From: Saccharothrix sp. S26
GTDB lineage: Bacteria > Actinomycetota > Actinomycetes > Mycobacteriales > Pseudonocardiaceae
Direction of reading: 5' to 3'
Assembly (NCBI RefSeq): GCF_021390395.1
Contig: NZ_JAJUWT010000009.1
Location: 248,001 to 312,000, forward strand
Length of the DNA stretch: 64,000 nucleotides
Positions 60,612 to 64,000 of this stretch are shown here, in pieces. The translations under genes were made by a program, and so were the position numbers. Within the stretch, counting starts at the first letter, position 1. Every line of letters starts with the position of its first letter. Below the pieces are notes generated by a model, which saw only the letters and a list, made by a program, of their open reading frames with translations, was not told where the DNA came from and searched no databases.

Positions 60612-60629
60612 ATACCGGACGTATACCGG
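60612..60629 (+). promoter_or_regulatory. SARP box before the thiopeptide precursor
   Basis: ATACCGG occurs twice with an 11-bp period, the geometry recognised by SARP regulators. A weak -10 (CAGCGT, 60637-60642) begins eight bases after the second repeat, also as known for SARP promoters. The divergent SARP gene is its likely binder. Confidence 0.6.
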
Positions 60630-60842
60630 CAGGTGACAGCGTGCCGCTCGACGCCCGCGCCGTGGGCGGGCACCCGACGACCCCGCCGGAACCCGATTCG
60701 GACAACCGCACCGCCGCAGGCGACGCGGTCCGGTCGCCGCGACGGGGCGCGGGGCGGCCCCCGGCCGGGCCGACCAGCACCACCCGACGCGGCGGGCCGA
60801 CCGGCCGCGCCGCACCCCCCGTTCCGGAAAGGACGTGAACCG

Positions 60843-61010
60843 ATGGACCTGACCTTCGACGACTCGGAGCTCGACCTCGGCGACCTGGCGGTCACCGCGA
60901 TGCGCGACGCCGTGGCGCTGCCCGAGACCGGCGCCTCCGCGGCGGCGTGCTCGTGCAGCGGCACCTCGTGCTGTTGCTGCCAGCAGCCGCAGTTGCCGAC
61001 GCAGGGCTGA
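60843..61010 (+). CDS. Thiopeptide precursor peptide
   Basis: 55 residues from ATG 60843 with GGAAAGGA. The leader is acidic (MDLTFDDSELDLGDLAVTAM, then RDAVALPETGA). The C-terminal core contains CSCSGTSCCCC and ends QQPQLPTQG. Cys/Ser-dense cores of this type become azoles and dehydroamino acids, and two Ser form the central pyridine. A Ser shortly before AAAC may be the first core residue. The tail and CSC element resemble the lactazole precursor. The dehydratase gene follows after a hairpin, so this is the substrate of the cluster. Confidence 0.88.
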   Translation: MDLTFDDSELDLGDLAVTAMRDAVALPETGASAAACSCSGTSCCCCQQPQLPTQG

Positions 61011-61022
61011 GTCGAGCCGGAG

Positions 61023-61052
61023 CCGGGAGCGTCCGCACGCGGGCGCTCCCGG
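61023..61052 (+). terminator. Hairpin between precursor and dehydratase genes
   Basis: A nine-base perfect stem (CCGGGAGCG/CGCTCCCGG) continues with further pairs to a tiny loop. No T tract follows, so it may be a partial terminator or a processing/stabilising stem. Either would give much more precursor message than enzyme message. Confidence 0.6.
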
Positions 61053-61078
61053 CACCACCTTGAGGGGGGAGCACGCCG

Positions 61079-63484
61079 ATGGCCGGTGACCGCACCACCA
61101 CCGAACTCGCGCCGTACGCGCTGGTCCGGGTGGCCGCGCTGCCGCACCCCCGACCGGTCGCGTCGGGCTTCCGGGCGGGGCTGGACGCGGTGGTCGCGGC
61201 GCGGGTCCGGATCGCGGCGCTCGCACCGGACCTCGCCGACGCGTTGCACGACAGCGCGGGCGGCCACTCGACCGCGTTCCACCAGAAGGTCGTGCTGCCG
61301 TTGCGCCGCGATGTGCACAACGGCCGGGTTCCGCGCGCGACGGAGTTGGGCACGTTGCCGCAACGGGTGCCCTTGTTGGCACGCTGGTTGGCCGCGCACG
61401 AGGAGTTGAGCCGGGCGGTGGACGCGGTGCTGGCCGCGTGGCCCGGCGAGCTGGCGGCGTCACGCCGGTGGCTCGCGGAGGTGTGCGCGACCGATGCGCT
61501 GCGCCGCGCGAGCGCGCTGACCGGACCCGACCTGCTGCACGGCCTGGACCGCACCGCGCGGGGCCGCGGCGAGCCGGACCGCAAGGCGCGCAAGGCCGAG
61601 CCGACCGTGTTGCGGTACGCGTTGCGCGCCACCGCCAAGACCAGTCCCCTGTCCTGGTACACGCACGTCGGCTGGGGCGTGTGGGGCGAGGGGCCCTGGC
61701 CCGCCACCGAGCCGGTGTCGCACCCGGCGGTGCACCGCCTGCTGGTGACGCGGGTGGTCGACGCGCTGGGCCCCCGGCTGCCGCACCGGCTCGCGCCGGG
61801 GCTGCGCGAGCGTGACGGGCGGCTGCTGTTCCGCCGTGACGTCCCGGTCGAGGGCGTCGGCCGGGCGGAGGTGGTCCGGGAGGAGGAGGTGGACGTCGCG
61901 GCGACGCGCCCCCTGCGGTTCGTGGTCGAGGTCGTTCGGGCGGCCGGGCCGGACGGGCTGCCGCCGGACCGGGTCGCCGATGCCCTGGCGGCGAAGCTGA
62001 GCAAGCCGGACGCGGCGGCCGCGTTCGTGGCCAAGACCCTGGAGCTGGGGCTGCTCGTGCCGGTGTCCCCGATCCACCCGCAGGACCCGGACGCGGTGGG
62101 CTCGCTGGCCGCCTGGCTCGCGCCGACCGACGGCGAGGCGGCCGGTCGGTTGACCGCGCTGGCCGCGACCACCGCCGCCTTCGCCACCGCCGACCCGCCG
62201 ACCCGCGTGGCCGTGCTCGCGGAGCTGGCCGAGGGCTGGCGCGCGCTCGGCGACCGGTTCGGCGCGGACCTGACCGGTGTGACGCCGGTGGTGGAGGACG
62301 TCGTGCTGCCCGAACCGGTGCCCGTGCCGCCCGGCGCCGCGCCCGCGTTGACCCGCCTGACCCCGCTGCTGGTGGCGTTCGACCAGCACGTGCTGCTGCG
62401 CCGGCTGATCCGGACCCGGTTCGTGGAGCGGTTCGGCCAAGGCGGTGTCGCGACCCTGGCCGATTGCTCCGCGCCGCTGTCGCGGGCGTGGCAGGAGTCC
62501 ATGGACACCGACGCCCTGGACGACCCCGACGTGCGCGCCGTCCTCGACCTGCGCGAGAAGCTGGCCGGGCAGGTGCACGACGGCGTGGTGACCGACGACG
62601 TACTGGCCTCCGCCGCCGACCTGCTGCCCGCGTGGGCCACCCGCCGCACCGGCTCGTACGGCTTCTTCGCCCAGCCGACCCACGACGGGCGGCTCGTGGT
62701 CAACCGGGTCTACGCCGGGTTCGGCAAGTTCACCAGCCGCTTCCTCGACGTGCTGCCCGGCGCGCGGGACGCGGTGGCCCGCCAGGTGCGCCGCCACACC
62801 GTCGACCCGGTGCAGTTCCGGCCGGTGCGGGGCTTCAACGCCAACCTGCACCCGCTGCTCGGGGCGCGCGAGGTCGGTGAGGACGCCCGGTGGGCCGACC
62901 TCCCGGCCGACGAGCTGGACGTGCGGCACGACCCCGTGGCCGACGAGGTGCGGGTGACGCACCGCGGTGTCCCGCTCGACGTGCTCTACCTGGGTTTCCT
63001 GATCCCGCTGGCGCTGCCCGACCGGCAGGTGGCGTTGTACTCCGACCTCGCCTGCGGCTGGGTGGACCTCGACCGGCTGCGTGCCGCGACGACCGACGGC
63101 GGTGTGACCGCACGGGGTCGGCTGACCTACGGCGACGTCGTGCTGGCCCGCCGTTCGTGGGACTTCGCCGTGCCGCCCGCGGTGGGCGCGGAGGAGCGCT
63201 CGGCGCTCGACGTGGCCCTCTTGCGCGCCCGGCACGGGTTGCCGGAGCACGTCTTCGTCGGACCGGACCGGGGACCGGCGTCGGCCGACGCCTACCAACG
63301 CGCCCTCACGGCGGGCAAACCGCAGTACGCCGACCTGGGCGACCCGCTGCACCTGCGCTGCCTGCCGCGGCTGCTCGCGCGGTTCCCGGACGGCGTGCGC
63401 CTGACCGAGGCGCTGCCCGTGCCCGGAGCCGCCGGTGGCCGGGTGGTCGAACTGATCGCGGAAACGTACTGGAGGGCCTCGTGA
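61079..63484 (+). CDS. Thiopeptide/lantibiotic dehydratase, LanB N-terminal (glutamylation) type
   Basis: 801 residues from ATG 61079 with GGGGGGAG. The sequence follows the Lant_dehydr_N family: APYALVRVAALPHPRP at the start, LRYALRATAKTSPLSWYTHVGWG near 175-200 (quoted in parts: LRYALRATAKTSPLSW), and GSYGFFAQPTHDG with RGFNANLHPLLG in the second half. The length fits the split form, in which the eliminating domain is a separate protein. It would attach glutamate from Glu-tRNA to Ser/Thr of the precursor. Its TGA overlaps the next gene (GTGA). Confidence 0.88.
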   Translation: MAGDRTTTELAPYALVRVAALPHPRPVASGFRAGLDAVVAARVRIAALAPDLADALHDSAGGHSTAFHQKVVLPLRRDVHNGRVPRATELGTLPQRVPLLARWLAAHEELSRAVDAVLAAWPGELAASRRWLAEVCATDALRRASALTGPDLLHGLDRTARGRGEPDRKARKAEPTVLRYALRATAKTSPLSWYTHVGWGVWGEGPWPATEPVSHPAVHRLLVTRVVDALGPRLPHRLAPGLRERDGRLLFRRDVPVEGVGRAEVVREEEVDVAATRPLRFVVEVVRAAGPDGLPPDRVADALAAKLSKPDAAAAFVAKTLELGLLVPVSPIHPQDPDAVGSLAAWLAPTDGEAAGRLTALAATTAAFATADPPTRVAVLAELAEGWRALGDRFGADLTGVTPVVEDVVLPEPVPVPPGAAPALTRLTPLLVAFDQHVLLRRLIRTRFVERFGQGGVATLADCSAPLSRAWQESMDTDALDDPDVRAVLDLREKLAGQVHDGVVTDDVLASAADLLPAWATRRTGSYGFFAQPTHDGRLVVNRVYAGFGKFTSRFLDVLPGARDAVARQVRRHTVDPVQFRPVRGFNANLHPLLGAREVGEDARWADLPADELDVRHDPVADEVRVTHRGVPLDVLYLGFLIPLALPDRQVALYSDLACGWVDLDRLRAATTDGGVTARGRLTYGDVVLARRSWDFAVPPAVGAEERSALDVALLRARHGLPEHVFVGPDRGPASADAYQRALTAGKPQYADLGDPLHLRCLPRLLARFPDGVRLTEALPVPGAAGGRVVELIAETYWRAS

Positions 63485-64000
63485 CCGATGTCGTCTGCTA
63501 CTACCACGACCCGGTGAAGGCGCCGTTGCTGCGCGAGGCCGTGCTGCCCGCGCTCGCGGAGGCCGAGCGCGCCGGCGCGACCGGGCACGTGGAGCGGCAC
63601 TGGCTGCACGGGCCGCACGTGCGGGTGCGGTTGGACGGTCCGGACGAGGTCGCGGACCTCGTCGCGGCACGGTTGCGCGACCACCTGGCCACCTCACCGT
63701 CCACTGTGGACATGGAGCACGGCGTGCTGCTCGCGCAGGCCCGGCAGAACGGGATCGCCGAGCTGGTCCCGCCGCCGTACGAGCCGATCCACCCGGACAA
63801 CACCGTGGTCGTCGAGCCCACGGACCTCACCGCCCTGCGCCGGCTGCTGCTGTCCGACGTGCTGGTGAACCTGCGCACGCGGTGCCTGCGGCTGGGCGTG
63901 CCCGCGATCCGCGACGCCGTGGCCGCGGACGCCGACAGCCCCGCGCGGGTGCGGCTGGCCATCGTCGCGATGACGGCGCACGCGAGCCGGTTCCCGGCGG
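63481..64000 (+). CDS. Thiopeptide-type Lant_dehydr_C protein, 5' part
   Basis: GTG 63481 overlaps the dehydratase stop; the gene runs out of the window after 173 codons. The start VCYYHDPVKAPLLREAVLP and the segment HWLHGPHVRVRLDG match the dehydratase C-terminal/thiopeptide cyclase family. It is either the glutamate-elimination partner of the preceding enzyme or the pyridine-forming [4+2] enzyme; the missing C-terminus would help decide. The downstream cluster should also encode YcaO, E1-like and azoline dehydrogenase proteins. Confidence 0.8.
   Translation, partial: MTDVVCYYHDPVKAPLLREAVLPALAEAERAGATGHVERHWLHGPHVRVRLDGPDEVADLVAARLRDHLATSPSTVDMEHGVLLAQARQNGIAELVPPPYEPIHPDNTVVVEPTDLTALRRLLLSDVLVNLRTRCLRLGVPAIRDAVAADADSPARVRLAIVAMTAHASRFPA

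Overview
The window is high-GC actinomycete DNA with strong G/C preference at third codon positions, many GTG starts and several apparently leaderless promoters. Secreted enzymes with CBM2 or CBM35 modules, several regulator families and three RiPP-type loci suggest a saprophytic, antibiotic-producing soil actinomycete. Saccharothrix, Lentzea or Actinosynnema-like Pseudonocardiaceae would fit, but that is an inference from gene content, not from a marker gene. I saw no rRNA, tRNA, CRISPR array, insertion sequence or prophage.

Layout. 1-4.7 kb: the tail of a condensation-domain-like gene, an ABC-F ribosome-protection ATPase with a seven-codon leader ORF and hairpin, and a divergent TetR/SDR pair with two operators. 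4.8-8.5 kb: a DUF4062/NB-ARC/TPR STAND protein followed by a 224-bp tandem duplication. 8.6-13.3 kb: an OmpR-type two-component system with a VanY-like lipoprotein, and an ArsR-SRPBCC fusion with a RibD-like reductase. 13.3-20.9 kb: a secreted protein, a four-gene sugar ABC transporter, a PadR/membrane protein pair and a DUF2332 protein. 20.9-26.4 kb: a 1716-residue NACHT/HEAT STAND protein with a small downstream gene. 26.6-29.7 kb: a secreted TAP-type hydrolase and a CBM35-PL1 pectate lyase.

29.7-33.9 kb holds the least familiar locus: a 33-residue peptide gene with an optimal ribosome site and a CKC-containing C-terminus, a fused PqqD-like/M50 membrane protease, a TPR protein with a degenerate ATPase-like N-terminus, and a divergent XRE regulator. 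This looks like a compact ribosomal-peptide system in which one protein both recognises and cuts the precursor. 34-38.8 kb: a vanadium-haloperoxidase-type protein, a decayed gene, an SDR with a substituted active site, a stand-alone lanthipeptide-dehydratase C-terminal protein, a 42-codon ORF and a flavin reductase. 39.1-45.9 kb: secreted CBM2 esterases, a Tat-exported haloperoxidase-like enzyme and a beta-propeller protein.

46-55.2 kb is a carbohydrate regulon: an alpha-galactosidase, two permeases, a binding lipoprotein and a secreted clan GH-A glycosidase, with a divergent LacI regulator and two matching operators. It has no ATPase gene, so a shared MsiK-type ATPase is likely. 55.3-59.8 kb: small membrane proteins, an NYN nuclease with a cold-shock-like tail, a multiply frameshifted GH5-CBM2 mannanase pseudogene and a ROK regulator. 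59.7 kb to the end is the start of a thiopeptide cluster: a SARP activator, a heptamer repeat typical of SARP sites, a precursor with a CSCSGTSCCCC core, a LanB-type dehydratase and the beginning of a partner protein that runs out of the window.
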